Below, in pieces: positions 43,250 to 52,153 of a DNA stretch of 64,000 nucleotides. The notes beneath the pieces are model-generated. The model was not told the DNA's origin and ran no database searches. It was given only the letters and a program-made list of their open reading frames with translations. This DNA is from an uncultured Rothia sp. (GTDB lineage: Bacteria; Actinomycetota; Actinomycetes; Actinomycetales; Micrococcaceae): the NCBI GenBank assembly GCA_946221065.1, contig CAMIIO010000002.1:1-64000 (forward strand). Direction: 5' to 3'. Position 1 is the first letter of the stretch. Every line of letters begins with the position of its first letter. The position numbers were made by a program, and so were the translations under genes.

Positions 43250-44653
43250 ATGACTAAAACACTGCAGGATTTGATTGACGAATCAATCTTTTTGTCCACA
43301 GAATACCAAGCACGCCTGGCAGAAATCTCCCAGAGCTCCGAGTGGACCGTGGATTTTTCCGCACCGTCATTCACCCTACAGTCTGATAGCTCAGTGACTC
43401 TCACTCCTTACCTCCTCGGTACAGAGTCCGAGAACCGCGGTTCATGGATTTGGTCCTGGCAAGAACTAGGCCACTTTCCTGACGCCGTAGTGTCCGCTGC
43501 AATTCAGGCTCGGGAATTTGGCGTTCAACAGGGAATCTCCGAGCTCACCACCGACGAACTTCCCCTTTCCGAAGGGCTAGCGCGCCGGGTTACCCTCGCT
43601 TCTAAGGCTGTCTCCGGTATTTACGCTCACTACCCCGTTACCGCCGGAGCAGGAGTACGCGCATGGATTCTGGTAGAAGGCGACGCCCTAGAACTCGAGG
43701 CGCCCACTGTTAACCGCATGGGACGGGTGATGGCCGAGTCCCTCAAAAACAACACTATTGTGAATCAGCAACGAGCGGTAGACTCCTACGCCCGTATGCG
43801 CGGTGCACACATTGAGTGGGATACCGAAGCCACCGCCGTCATCACCGCTACCGACGGCGCACTGCGTCTTTGGTTCGACAACGGCAAGATCTCCGGCATT
43901 GAAGTAGCTGACCCTGCCGTGGATTCACAGGATTTGAACCGCTGTGCAGAAAATGCGGTTTCCTTGCGAGAGAGCAAAGCAGCAGAGCGCCGCGAAGTAG
44001 AACGTATTGCCGCTTCGGAGGCTGAACAGCAGAAGCAAGAACGCGAGCGTGCACAACGTGCCGAGGATCAGGCCCGTGAGGCGGAGGCTCGCCGCGAGCA
44101 GGAACGCACGGAGCAAGAAGCCGCGCAGAATCAGCAGCCAGAGATTCCCGAGTTCGTGGCAGAACCTGCTCAGCCTGAGGTAGAGGAGCGCATCGAGGAA
44201 GAAGAGATCGAAGGTGTTACTACCACCGATCGAGTGTACCCCGATGCCGAGCAGCCTTACGATCAGGAGCCGAGCGAGAATGTTAAGCCCGGTCGGGTCA
44301 CAACTTCCGGGGTGCCTTCCGAGCAGCTAGTTGATGAGGATCGCTCTACGGATGATGGCCGTCGCGCGGAACAGCATGTTGCCGAAGAACCTGCAGCTAC
44401 CGAGGTGGACGAGTCACTGAAGGCTCCTGCTCGTGAAGTTGTTGAGGAGGATCGTCAGCAAGAAGCTGAAGAGCGTTTCTCCACCGATGAGCACGCAGCG
44501 CAAGAAGAGGCTCAGCAGGGGCACTCTCGTCCCGCGGCATTCCGTGTGGCAGGGGATGCTCCCGATCTTGAAGCCGAGCGTAAAGAGGCAGAGTCCGCTC
44601 CGCGCAAGAAAGAAGAGAAGAAGGGCTTCTTCTCTCGTTTCTTCGGTCTGTAG
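43250..44653 (+). CDS. DUF6882-like N-terminal domain with coiled coil and amphipathic tail
   Basis: A 467-residue protein in three parts. Residues ~1-225 resemble DUF6882 (LLGTESENRGSWIWSWQELGHFPD and SGIYAHYPVTAGAGVRAWILVEG). Residues ~235-305 are a charged coiled coil of Arg/Glu repeats (ERREVERIAASEAEQQKQER). Residues ~305-450 are acidic and disordered. The C-terminus ends EKKGFFSRFFGL, a basic-aromatic amphipathic peptide that could bind membrane. It is divergent from the YezG/SseB gene. No catalytic motif is visible. The DUF6882 assignment comes from memory of the family's W-rich motif and should be checked. Confidence 0.6.
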   Translation: MTKTLQDLIDESIFLSTEYQARLAEISQSSEWTVDFSAPSFTLQSDSSVTLTPYLLGTESENRGSWIWSWQELGHFPDAVVSAAIQAREFGVQQGISELTTDELPLSEGLARRVTLASKAVSGIYAHYPVTAGAGVRAWILVEGDALELEAPTVNRMGRVMAESLKNNTIVNQQRAVDSYARMRGAHIEWDTEATAVITATDGALRLWFDNGKISGIEVADPAVDSQDLNRCAENAVSLRESKAAERREVERIAASEAEQQKQERERAQRAEDQAREAEARREQERTEQEAAQNQQPEIPEFVAEPAQPEVEERIEEEEIEGVTTTDRVYPDAEQPYDQEPSENVKPGRVTTSGVPSEQLVDEDRSTDDGRRAEQHVAEEPAATEVDESLKAPAREVVEEDRQQEAEERFSTDEHAAQEEAQQGHSRPAAFRVAGDAPDLEAERKEAESAPRKKEEKKGFFSRFFGL

Positions 44654-44687
44654 AATCGGAAGGTTCTTTATTTAAGGGATATGTGAG

Positions 44688-44721
44688 AAAGGTCCCCGGC
44701 ATGTTACGCCGGGGACCTTTT
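44688..44721 (+). terminator. Terminator after the DUF6882-like gene
   Basis: A 13-bp perfect stem (44688-44700 with 44708-44720) with a 7-base loop, ending in TTTT. Confidence 0.85.
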
Positions 44722-44756
44722 GGGTGAATTAGTGGCACTTAGTTAAGGTAAATCTT

Positions 44757-45788
44757 TTGCAACAATCTTTTTCGGCGTCTTCTCCGCACAAGCGTATGTG
44801 GGATTCTGGATATCTTTCGATTATTTGTACTCATTTGTTGTGGGGTATGCTCCCGCTATATTTTGTGTACACCGCCCCTGCTAGCGCGTATGAGGTAGTA
44901 GCGGCACGAATACTTTTTTCGGTGGCAGTATGTTCGGTGGTGCTTAGCGTATTGCGGGGTGGTTGGCGAGATTTTTGGGTGATTGTGCGTCAACGGCAAT
45001 TACTTGCGGTACTCTGTGCGGCGTCGTTATTGATTGGCTGTAATTGGCTGTTGTATGTGTTTGCAACAACTTCTGGGCATACGTTGGACGCTTCGCTGGG
45101 CTATTTTATGAACCCGCTGCTTTCCGTGCTTTTGGGTGTTATTTTTCTGGGTGAGCGGCTTCGTCCGCTGCAGTGGACGGCTGTGGGGTTAGCTGCCACG
45201 GCGGTGCTGGTGATGAGTGTTCTTTACGGGCATGTGCCGTGGATTGGGTTAGGTCTTGCCACGAGTTTTGGGCTCTATGGTTTGGTCAAGAATAAGGTTG
45301 GCGGCAGGGTTACTCCGCTTCAGTCTTTCACTGTAGAATCTGCCGCTTTGGTGCCCTTGGCTGTAGTGTGTATGGTGCTTTTTGCTCAGGCTGGATCGCT
45401 CACGTTGTTTTCTCATGGTGTTGGTCATTTCTTGGCTCTTGCAGCTTCTGGTGTGATTACTGCGGTGCCGCTTCTTCTCTTTGCCGACGCTGCGTCCAAG
45501 CTACCGCTTTCAATTGTGGGAATGGTGCAGTATGTGAGTCCCACAATTCAGTTTTTGGTGGCTTTACTTATTTTCAAGGAGACTCTGGTGCCTATTCAGC
45601 TCTTTGGTTTTATTGCGGTGTGGGTAGCTTGTTTCTTGTTCACTTTTGACGCTGTGCGTGCCTCTCGGGTGTCTCGTCGGGCGCAGCGGCACACTAGCTA
45701 TTCGTCGGAGAGCGCGGAGTTCGCGGCAACTGGTTCGCTGGGGATTGTGACGAAAAGCATATTGAGGAATATCGGCAACAAAATATAA
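44757..45788 (+). CDS. rarD: EamA/RarD-type drug/metabolite permease
   Basis: A 343-residue ten-helix DMT protein. Features are IICTHLLWGMLPLYF, CNWLLYVFATTSGHTLDASLGYFMNPLLSVLLG (two segments), ASLGFGLYGLVKN-like mid region and FLVALLIFKETL, all RarD type. The start is TTG (44757) with AAGGT 8 bases upstream; no ATG fits. The C-terminal ~45 residues are Ser/Arg-rich and cytoplasmic. RarD was named for chloramphenicol sensitivity, but the real substrate is not known. Confidence 0.85.
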   Translation: MQQSFSASSPHKRMWDSGYLSIICTHLLWGMLPLYFVYTAPASAYEVVAARILFSVAVCSVVLSVLRGGWRDFWVIVRQRQLLAVLCAASLLIGCNWLLYVFATTSGHTLDASLGYFMNPLLSVLLGVIFLGERLRPLQWTAVGLAATAVLVMSVLYGHVPWIGLGLATSFGLYGLVKNKVGGRVTPLQSFTVESAALVPLAVVCMVLFAQAGSLTLFSHGVGHFLALAASGVITAVPLLLFADAASKLPLSIVGMVQYVSPTIQFLVALLIFKETLVPIQLFGFIAVWVACFLFTFDAVRASRVSRRAQRHTSYSSESAEFAATGSLGIVTKSILRNIGNKI

Positions 45789-45868
45789 GTATGGAAAAAT
45801 AATACAGGTTCCTTACGGGACGTTTTTCTGTAACTTTTCTCTAGAAGACCTGACCACCAAGGAGTTTG

Positions 45869-47104
45869 ATGCTCTCCCCCACACATCGTTCCCGTAAAGA
45901 TGCGCTCGTTCGCTTGCTCGGCCCGGCGTTTATTGCCGCAATTGCCTATGTAGACCCTGGAAATGTTGCGGCAAACATGACGGCAGGTGCTAGATATGGC
46001 TACCTACTGCTTTGGGTTCTGGTTGTAGGTAACGTGATGGCTGTAGTAGTGCAGTATCAAGCGGCCAAGCTAGGGATAGTGACCGGGCAGTCCTTGCCGC
46101 AGGTGATGTCTGGACAACTTAGCAAACGTTCCCGTCTGCTCTATTGGGCGCAGGCAGAGTTGGTTATTTGTGCCACGGATCTGGCAGAAATTATTGGTGG
46201 AGCAATTGCTTTACAACTGCTTTTTGGTCTTCCTCTTGTTGTCGGTGGACTCATCACTACGGTTGTTTCTCTCTTATTGTTGAGTATTCAGAACAGACGT
46301 TCCCAGAGTATCTTTGAGTTCGTGGTGATGGGACTGCTACTCATCATTACCATCGGGTTTTTGACGGGCCTTTTCTTTCTTCCGCCTGATCCACAACAGA
46401 TGGCTGTTGGCCTTATTCCCCGTTTTGACGGCGGAGATTCTGTACTAGTAGCGGCAAGCATGTTGGGCGCTACGGTCATGCCCCATGCTATTTATCTACA
46501 CTCTTCACTAGTTATTCACCGGCACGGAGAAAAGTCACACCAAACACAAACGGTTCAACGGCTTCTGCAAGCAAGCCGGTGGGATGTGTTGCTGGCGCTG
46601 TTTATTGCGGGAACCGTCAATATTGGGTTGCTTCTTCTGGCAGCTTCCGCCCTTCAAGGAGTACCCGGAACCGACGATATTGCCGGAGCACATCAAGCTA
46701 TCCATAATGCATTTGGCTCCTCGGTAGCATTTGTTTTTGCTATCGGCCTTCTTGCCTCGGGCTTAGCCTCCACCTCGGTAGGGTCCTACGCCGGTTCGGA
46801 AATTATGCGGGGACTACTCAAAATTGATATACCGCTTTTAGCACGGCGCACACTCACGGCTCTTCCCGCGCTATTAATCTTAGGTCTAGGGATCAACCCC
46901 ACGTTCGCACTCGTGCTATCCCAGGTGGTACTCAGCTTTGGCATTCCCTTCGCGCTGATTCCGCTGGTAAGGCTCACCTCCAGCAAAAAACTCATGGGCG
47001 CGTACACCGACGTCGTCCCGCTACGCATATTTTCGTGGCTCAGTGTGGCTGTTGTTGTGGGACTGAACCTCCTACTTATTGTCCTCACACTCCAAGAAAT
47101 ATAG
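45869..47104 (+). CDS. mntH: Mn2+/Fe2+ transporter MntH (Nramp)
   Basis: A 411-residue Nramp with the canonical metal motif VDPGN in helix 1 (D29-N32), VMPHAIYLHS in helix 6 and about eleven helices. It imports Mn2+ or Fe2+ with protons. AAGGAG lies 4 bases before ATG 45869; an in-frame TTG three bases earlier is less likely. No MntR or Fur box is clearly visible in the 77-base gap after rarD. It is separate from the divergent Nramp homologue at 27-28 kb. Confidence 0.93.
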   Translation: MLSPTHRSRKDALVRLLGPAFIAAIAYVDPGNVAANMTAGARYGYLLLWVLVVGNVMAVVVQYQAAKLGIVTGQSLPQVMSGQLSKRSRLLYWAQAELVICATDLAEIIGGAIALQLLFGLPLVVGGLITTVVSLLLLSIQNRRSQSIFEFVVMGLLLIITIGFLTGLFFLPPDPQQMAVGLIPRFDGGDSVLVAASMLGATVMPHAIYLHSSLVIHRHGEKSHQTQTVQRLLQASRWDVLLALFIAGTVNIGLLLLAASALQGVPGTDDIAGAHQAIHNAFGSSVAFVFAIGLLASGLASTSVGSYAGSEIMRGLLKIDIPLLARRTLTALPALLILGLGINPTFALVLSQVVLSFGIPFALIPLVRLTSSKKLMGAYTDVVPLRIFSWLSVAVVVGLNLLLIVLTLQEI

Positions 47105-47120
47105 GCAAGAGATATAGAAA

Positions 47121-47161
47121 GCACCGTGGGTGAGAATCGTAAAGATTCTCACCCACGGTGC
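47121..47161. terminator. Bidirectional terminator between mntH and hepT
   Basis: An 18-bp perfect inverted repeat (47121-47138 with 47144-47161) with a five-base loop, between convergent genes. Confidence 0.85.
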
Positions 47162-47190
47162 GTATACGGGCTACATAGCGTATAGAAGGT

Positions 47191-48261
47191 TTATGCTTCC
47201 CTGTGAACGACGGCGTGGGCAAAAGATTTCAATGCTTGTTTAGCCGTGGAGTCCTCAAGGGGTTCTAGAACCGCGATGGCGTCGTCTGCCCACTGATATG
47301 CAATGTTCCACGCCCGTTGGGTGACCGGATGAGCCGCGAGCGCCTCAACGGCCTGTGCCAAGGCGTCATCGCTACTCAAATCAGCCTGGATCAAACCAAG
47401 TATGTGCTGCGCTTCGGGATCGCCCTTCTCCGCTTCTTGCTGCAATAAGATGGTGGGTAAAGTAGGAACGCCTTCCCGCAAATCGGTGCCGGAGGTTTTA
47501 CCGGAGACGGTGTCCACGCCCGTCACGTCAATGACGTCGTCCGCTAGTTGAAAAGCCACGCCAACGAGCTCGCCGTAGCGGGCGAGAGTTTGTATGGTGG
47601 CCTCGGGAGCGCCCGAAAGAATGGTGCCGTAGGAGCCAGCTGCGGCAATGAGGGAGCCTGTCTTACCCTCGATTACGCGGATGTAGTGAGTGAGGAGGTC
47701 CTCCCCTGCTTCTGGTCCGGTGGTTTCAAAGAGTTGTCCAAGTACTAAGCGTTCAAAGGTCATTGCCTGCACGGTCATGGCACGTTGCCCCAGGTCCGCT
47801 ACCATTCGTGAGGCGCGAGAAAAAATTAGGTCACCTGTCAAAATAGCCACGGAGTTACCCCAAATATTCTGGGCGGTATCGACTCCGCGGCGCTTGGGCG
47901 CGTCATCCATCACGTCGTCGTGGTAAAGAGTTGCCAGGTGGGTAAGTTCCACGATCACCGCTGCGTCTAGCACCTGATCGTTGATATCTCCGTGGACGGC
48001 GGCAGCTAATAAGGTCAGTAGCGGACGCACACGCTTACCGCCGGCGTCTAGAAGGTGCCGGGATGCAACGTCTGCAATACGTGAGCTCTGCGCTACGGCA
48101 CGACTCAGACGCTGTTCAATCTCCGCTAATGACTGCACAATTTGCGGTCCTAGCTTCTCGTCCTGCGCAATAATCTCAAAGCCTTTGGGCAGGTCAAATT
48201 CAAGATCGCTCATGAGCTGCGCCAAAGCACCAGATTCAGAATTGTGCTGATTGTCTGTCAC
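47191..48261 (-). CDS. hepT: Polyprenyl (heptaprenyl/octaprenyl-type) diphosphate synthase
   Basis: A 356-residue trans-prenyltransferase. Asp-rich motifs are YHDDVMDDAPKRRG (DDxxD, 115-119) and FQLADDVIDVTG (second DDxxD), plus AGGKRVRPLL. It makes the long isoprenoid side chain of menaquinone. GTG is the start, and the gene follows menG by 33 bases on the same strand, consistent with a menaquinone unit. Chain length cannot be read off with certainty. Confidence 0.9.
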   Translation of the reverse strand: MTDNQHNSESGALAQLMSDLEFDLPKGFEIIAQDEKLGPQIVQSLAEIEQRLSRAVAQSSRIADVASRHLLDAGGKRVRPLLTLLAAAVHGDINDQVLDAAVIVELTHLATLYHDDVMDDAPKRRGVDTAQNIWGNSVAILTGDLIFSRASRMVADLGQRAMTVQAMTFERLVLGQLFETTGPEAGEDLLTHYIRVIEGKTGSLIAAAGSYGTILSGAPEATIQTLARYGELVGVAFQLADDVIDVTGVDTVSGKTSGTDLREGVPTLPTILLQQEAEKGDPEAQHILGLIQADLSSDDALAQAVEALAAHPVTQRAWNIAYQWADDAIAVLEPLEDSTAKQALKSFAHAVVHREA

Positions 48262-48294
48262 GCTAGGTATCTTTTCTTCTCGTCTATCTAGGTA

Positions 48295-49002
48295 TTAGTT
48301 ACCGCGGTTAGCAGGTTTGAAACCACGGTGAATTGCCACAATGCCGCCGGTGAGGTTGCGGTATTTTACGTTTTCCCAGCCTGCTTCGGTAAAAGCTTGC
48401 GCTAGTTCGTCTTGCCCTGGCCAGTCAATAATAGATTCTGCCAGATATTCATAGGATTCGGGGTTAGAAGAGAGTGCCCGTGCCACAGGCGGGAATGCCT
48501 TCATGATGTAGTTCTTGTACAGTACGCGAAAGGGCTTCCAGGTGGGCGTGGAAAATTCCAGCACCACAATACGTCCGCCGGGTTTGGTGACTCTGAGGAG
48601 TTCGCGTAGTGCTTTGGGGTATTCAGAGACGTTGCGCAGACCGTAAGACATGGTGACGGCGTCAAATTCTTCATCAGCAAACGGCAGGTTAGTAACATCT
48701 GCTTGAACAAAGGTGATGTCCGGGCGACGACGACGGCCCACTTCCAACATGCCTTCGGAGAGGTCTGCGGCGATAACGTCCGCGCCGAGATCTGCAAAGG
48801 GTTCGGAGGATGTGCCGGTCCCGGCGGCGATGTCCAAGATACGCTGACCTTGGGTGGCTTCTACGGCTTTGACGGTTTGGGCACGCCAGTAAATCTGTTG
48901 GCCTCCGGAGAGGATGCCGTTCATCAGATCGTATCGTTCCGCCACTTGGTCAAACATGGAGGCGATATCTGCGGTGTTTTTATCAAGGTCTGCACGATTC
49001 AC
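48295..49002 (-). CDS. menG: Demethylmenaquinone methyltransferase
   Basis: A 235-residue SAM-dependent methyltransferase of the UbiE/MenG family. Motifs are VAERYDLMNGILSGGQQIYWR, RILDIAAGTGTSSEPFA (SAM-binding loop), YGLRNVSEYPKAL and ILEFSTPTWKPFR. It methylates the naphthoquinone ring as the last step of menaquinone synthesis. The start is GTG with AACAAG close upstream. hepT follows after 33 bases. Confidence 0.93.
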   Translation of the reverse strand: MNRADLDKNTADIASMFDQVAERYDLMNGILSGGQQIYWRAQTVKAVEATQGQRILDIAAGTGTSSEPFADLGADVIAADLSEGMLEVGRRRRPDITFVQADVTNLPFADEEFDAVTMSYGLRNVSEYPKALRELLRVTKPGGRIVVLEFSTPTWKPFRVLYKNYIMKAFPPVARALSSNPESYEYLAESIIDWPGQDELAQAFTEAGWENVKYRNLTGGIVAIHRGFKPANRGN

Positions 49003-49059
49003 CTTGTTATTGTTTCATGTTTAGCTTCAAAGCTCACAGCCGATACCGCGATTTATACA

Positions 49060-49437
49060 TTAAATACTACGAACCTCACTGTTGATCTGGGGTTCGGGGT
49101 GTTTTTCACCGGTCAGCATGGTTACTAGGATTGTGGCTGGATCCACGGCGATGAGCTCGTGAAGTAAGTGGTCGGTGAGGTGAATAAGGGTTCCTGGTGT
49201 CAGAGTGATTTCTTCTTCTTTGACGGTAAATTTTACTGTTCCTTTGAGCGCTTGAACCGTAATGGGGTGTACGCTGTGGTGTTCCCGGAAGGTCTGCCCG
49301 GCAGCAAATTCGATGAGGGTGATGGATGCGCCATCTACGTCCATGAGTTTTTGGGCATGCGGCTTGTTCTCAAAGGGTTGTAGCCGATGGGTGAGGTCCG
49401 TTAGTTCCAGAACGGTTCCGCTGTGAGTTCCTCGCAC
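49060..49437 (-). CDS. Small cupin-domain protein
   Basis: A 125-residue single-domain cupin. Motif 1 appears as FAAGQTFREHHSVHPITVQALKG (two histidines) and motif 2 as LTPGTLIHLTDHLLHELIA, so a metal site is plausible. AAGGAG lies 6 bases before the GTG start. It follows menD by 66 bases and may be cotranscribed, but no menaquinone role is known. Substrate is unknown. Confidence 0.75.
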   Translation of the reverse strand: MRGTHSGTVLELTDLTHRLQPFENKPHAQKLMDVDGASITLIEFAAGQTFREHHSVHPITVQALKGTVKFTVKEEEITLTPGTLIHLTDHLLHELIAVDPATILVTMLTGEKHPEPQINSEVRSI

Positions 49438-49503
49438 AGTATGCTCCTTTATTCTCGTGACTTCCCAGATTCTTGTGGGGTTATTACCACTCTAGGGGGT
49501 TAA

Positions 49504-51225
49504 CTAAGCAATCTCTAGGGCTGGGTGAATAATGACGGTATACCCGTTATCAGAGCCGTATCCCTGGGCTAGTTGGGCAAGATCTAACTGCGGTGGAGTG
49601 GTAAAAAACCGCTGGACAGTGTGGCTAAAAGCAGGGTCTTGCCCAAGTTTGCCGTGTTCTAAGGTGGCAAATATTCCTCCGCCTCGATCGTCGAGAACAT
49701 CTACGTGTACGCGCGGCTTAATTTCGATCTCGCCGATATTGAGTGAAGAAACATCGTGTAGGAAGGTGAGGTCGCCACACAATACGCGCACTGGTGCTGG
49801 TGGGGCACCGGCTGAAGAGGTGGTGGCGAGAGAAGCTCCGCCGGCAATGGCAAGGGTGCCATCGATTCCTGCCAACCCGCGCGATGCCATCACCTGCGGT
49901 ACGTGCGCACCCCAGGGAGCAATCACGTCTAAGTCCCTGATGAGGTTTGAGGAGCCACACATCAACAGCTCACCGCTGGCGCAGCATTCTTCCCATACGG
50001 ATAAGGCTAAAGACATCCCCGCGGCACGTCCCGTGATCTTTCCTGCGCGGCGGTACGCGGCGACGTCGTGCAGCAGCTCCGCGTGGCGCGCTTTTCCGGC
50101 TTTATTCCAGGCAGCAAACCAGCTCTGCCCCGAGGAGTCATATGCTTGCCAGCCGTTCCCCGCGAACGTAGCTAGTTCAGCCAGCGTTGATAGAGGAGTT
50201 TCCGGACGGCGTCCGGGGCTATACCAGGCAGGCTCTACGGGTGTGTACAGCGCCGAGGGAATTTCTGTTTGATCGAGTAAGGCTGCTATAGGGCGTGAAA
50301 GCGTGGGGTGCCCAAAAAGTACAATCCGCTCAATGTTGCGCCATAGTTCCGTGGAGTGTAATTCTCGGTATGCCGGAATAGCGTGCTCTCCGGAAGAGAT
50401 TCCGGAGGACGGCTCAGCAAATAGCGGTAGCCCTTGATGTTGCGCAAATTCATGGGCGATAGGGCCCGCGCCATCACCGGCAATCACCACGGTACGGTAG
50501 GCCGGAGCGTCATCGAGCGGAGCGTGTTTCCAGGTACGAGCCGAGGGGTCTACCGGAGAGGCAACACTACTCGTTTTATTCTGCTCTCGCCGTGCAAGCT
50601 GGCTCGCCCAGCGGCTCAGCAGGCCCGCCGCCTCAGGTTGCGGGGTAAGCGGCGTATCGAAGGCAAGGTTTAGATGAACGGGCCCGCGCGCGCCGGTGCT
50701 AGCTTTATCCCAATTTTCGGTAGTGCGCCCCCATGCTTTAGCCATGACGTCGGCAAAACGTTCGGTTTGCTCCCCAGGTTCTTGTTCGGGATAGGTGGTG
50801 AGGTCTGCTTCTGCAACCACAAAATTATGGAAGATTCCGGGTTGCTGGGTGGTTTGGTTAGCGCCTGTACCTCGCAGCCTTGGGGGTCTATCGGCGCTGA
50901 GAACCATGAGCGGGACGGCGGAGTGTGCCGCTTCCATGACAGCTGGTAGCAGCTCTCCCACCGCTGTTCCGCTGGTGGTAACCACCGCTACGGGGGTGTT
51001 GGTGGCTTTCGCCAGCCCTAGGGCGGTGAAGCCTGCGGTGCGTTCGTCAATGCGTACGTGAGTGGTCACCACTCCTTGCTCGGCTAGAGCTGCCAGAGCG
51101 TAAGTGAGGGGTGCGTTTCTGGAACCGGGAGAGACGACGACGTGCTGAAGGCCTGCACGAACCAGGGAGTCAAGAACGGAGATAGCTGTGAGCATTGCAG
51201 CGGGAATAGGTGAAGAGTGCACCAT
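49504..51225 (-). CDS. menD: 2-succinyl-5-enolpyruvyl-6-hydroxy-3-cyclohexene-1-carboxylate synthase
   Basis: A 573-residue thiamine diphosphate enzyme that joins 2-oxoglutarate and isochorismate in menaquinone synthesis. The N-terminal domain contains HVVVSPGSRNAPLTYALA (about 28-45), IDERTAGFTALGLAKAT and TTSGTAVGELLPAVMEA. The C-terminal PP domain has LCGDLTFLHDVSSL and VLDDRGGGIFATLEHG. Order and residues match MenD, with a catalytic Glu in the first block. Upstream is a small ORF with its own terminator. Confidence 0.93.
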   Translation of the reverse strand: MVHSSPIPAAMLTAISVLDSLVRAGLQHVVVSPGSRNAPLTYALAALAEQGVVTTHVRIDERTAGFTALGLAKATNTPVAVVTTSGTAVGELLPAVMEAAHSAVPLMVLSADRPPRLRGTGANQTTQQPGIFHNFVVAEADLTTYPEQEPGEQTERFADVMAKAWGRTTENWDKASTGARGPVHLNLAFDTPLTPQPEAAGLLSRWASQLARREQNKTSSVASPVDPSARTWKHAPLDDAPAYRTVVIAGDGAGPIAHEFAQHQGLPLFAEPSSGISSGEHAIPAYRELHSTELWRNIERIVLFGHPTLSRPIAALLDQTEIPSALYTPVEPAWYSPGRRPETPLSTLAELATFAGNGWQAYDSSGQSWFAAWNKAGKARHAELLHDVAAYRRAGKITGRAAGMSLALSVWEECCASGELLMCGSSNLIRDLDVIAPWGAHVPQVMASRGLAGIDGTLAIAGGASLATTSSAGAPPAPVRVLCGDLTFLHDVSSLNIGEIEIKPRVHVDVLDDRGGGIFATLEHGKLGQDPAFSHTVQRFFTTPPQLDLAQLAQGYGSDNGYTVIIHPALEIA

Positions 51226-51285
51226 CTCAGTTTATACAGGTGAGCCGGGTGTTCTTTGGGCTGGACTGTTGGAGTAGGCATAAAA

Positions 51286-51317
51286 AATCCCTCAGGTGTG
51301 CGAAGACCTGAGGGATT
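51286..51317 (-). terminator. Terminator after the 50-residue ORF
   Basis: A 12-bp perfect stem (51286-51297 with 51306-51317) is followed by T6 on the - strand. Confidence 0.85.
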
Positions 51318-51400
51318 ATATTGAATCCGCTACTGAAAGTGTTAGTGATTACCTATTTTATAGCTTGGGGGAAGGATTCTAGCCAAAAAGATTAATTAAT

Positions 51401-51553
51401 TTAGCGAGTTACCGACGAGTAATCGTAGTACATATCCCAACGCTCTTCTTCGGTGAGCTGGGGGGTAAGGAAAATCTGCTTGAAGTTCTTAACTACTTTG
51501 TTGGATACGGTTTGAACTTTGTTTACTTTGGGTGCTGACTGGAGAAGGAACAT
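51401..51553 (-). CDS. Putative 50-residue protein, not in a known family
   Basis: A short frame with MFLLQSAPKVNKVQTVSN at the start, basic middle (NKVVKNFKQIFL), then an acidic-aromatic end (TEEERWDMYYDYSSVTR). GGAGG lies 4 bases before the ATG, and an excellent terminator follows 84 bases after the stop, so it has a complete expression unit of its own. No signal peptide is evident. It might be a small conserved actinobacterial protein or peptide. Function unknown. Confidence 0.6.
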   Translation of the reverse strand: MFLLQSAPKVNKVQTVSNKVVKNFKQIFLTPQLTEEERWDMYYDYSSVTR

Positions 51554-52153
51554 GACGCCTCCAACTTTCTACAGGGGGATGTGAGGAATCTAAAAGATGC
51601 CATCTCATCGGGTGAACAATAACGGATTCAGTGACGACATTTGAACTAGTTCATTTCGTCGACAAGGAAAACATACCCTTAAAACCCAATGTGGCACAAG
51701 TGGGGGACAACTGCCCACAGTCTGTCTATATATGGGGTTTTCTGTCCCCATGCATACATATTTTCAGACAAATATCTCTCCTTCACAGGCCGCGCATCCA
51801 TGTTTTTCGCGGAGAAAAATTCACCCAAGACCCACCCAATCAATGACGTTTTGCCTAATAGGAAGATTAGTAAGGTGGGTTTCCATAAAAGACAAAGAAT
51901 TCGGATCGACCCTCACAAAACCCACCCCATGCCAGACGACACCCGAGGGTAGATTTGACGAATAGTTTTCACAAACATGAATTTATACAAAATGAAAACT
52001 TTACTGTTGAATTAATCACATATATCCTATTGCTGGGGTCCTTCCACCCCACAAACCACCCCCCGCACCCCGACATCAAGCAGCTTTACCATGCCGTCAG
52101 ATAAACAATTACGCTAAAAATTAATACATTCAACCGTAGAGAAAAACCCCTTG
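51554..52153. other. AT-rich non-coding stretch upstream of menC's 3' end
   Basis: 600 bases with lower GC than flanks and no convincing gene on either strand. Repeated ACCCACCC-type motifs occur (about 51830-51930), and GTGGGTTT near 51877 is inverted against AAACCCAC near 51918. It may hold the promoter of the small ORF, or be a remnant. Confidence 0.5.
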
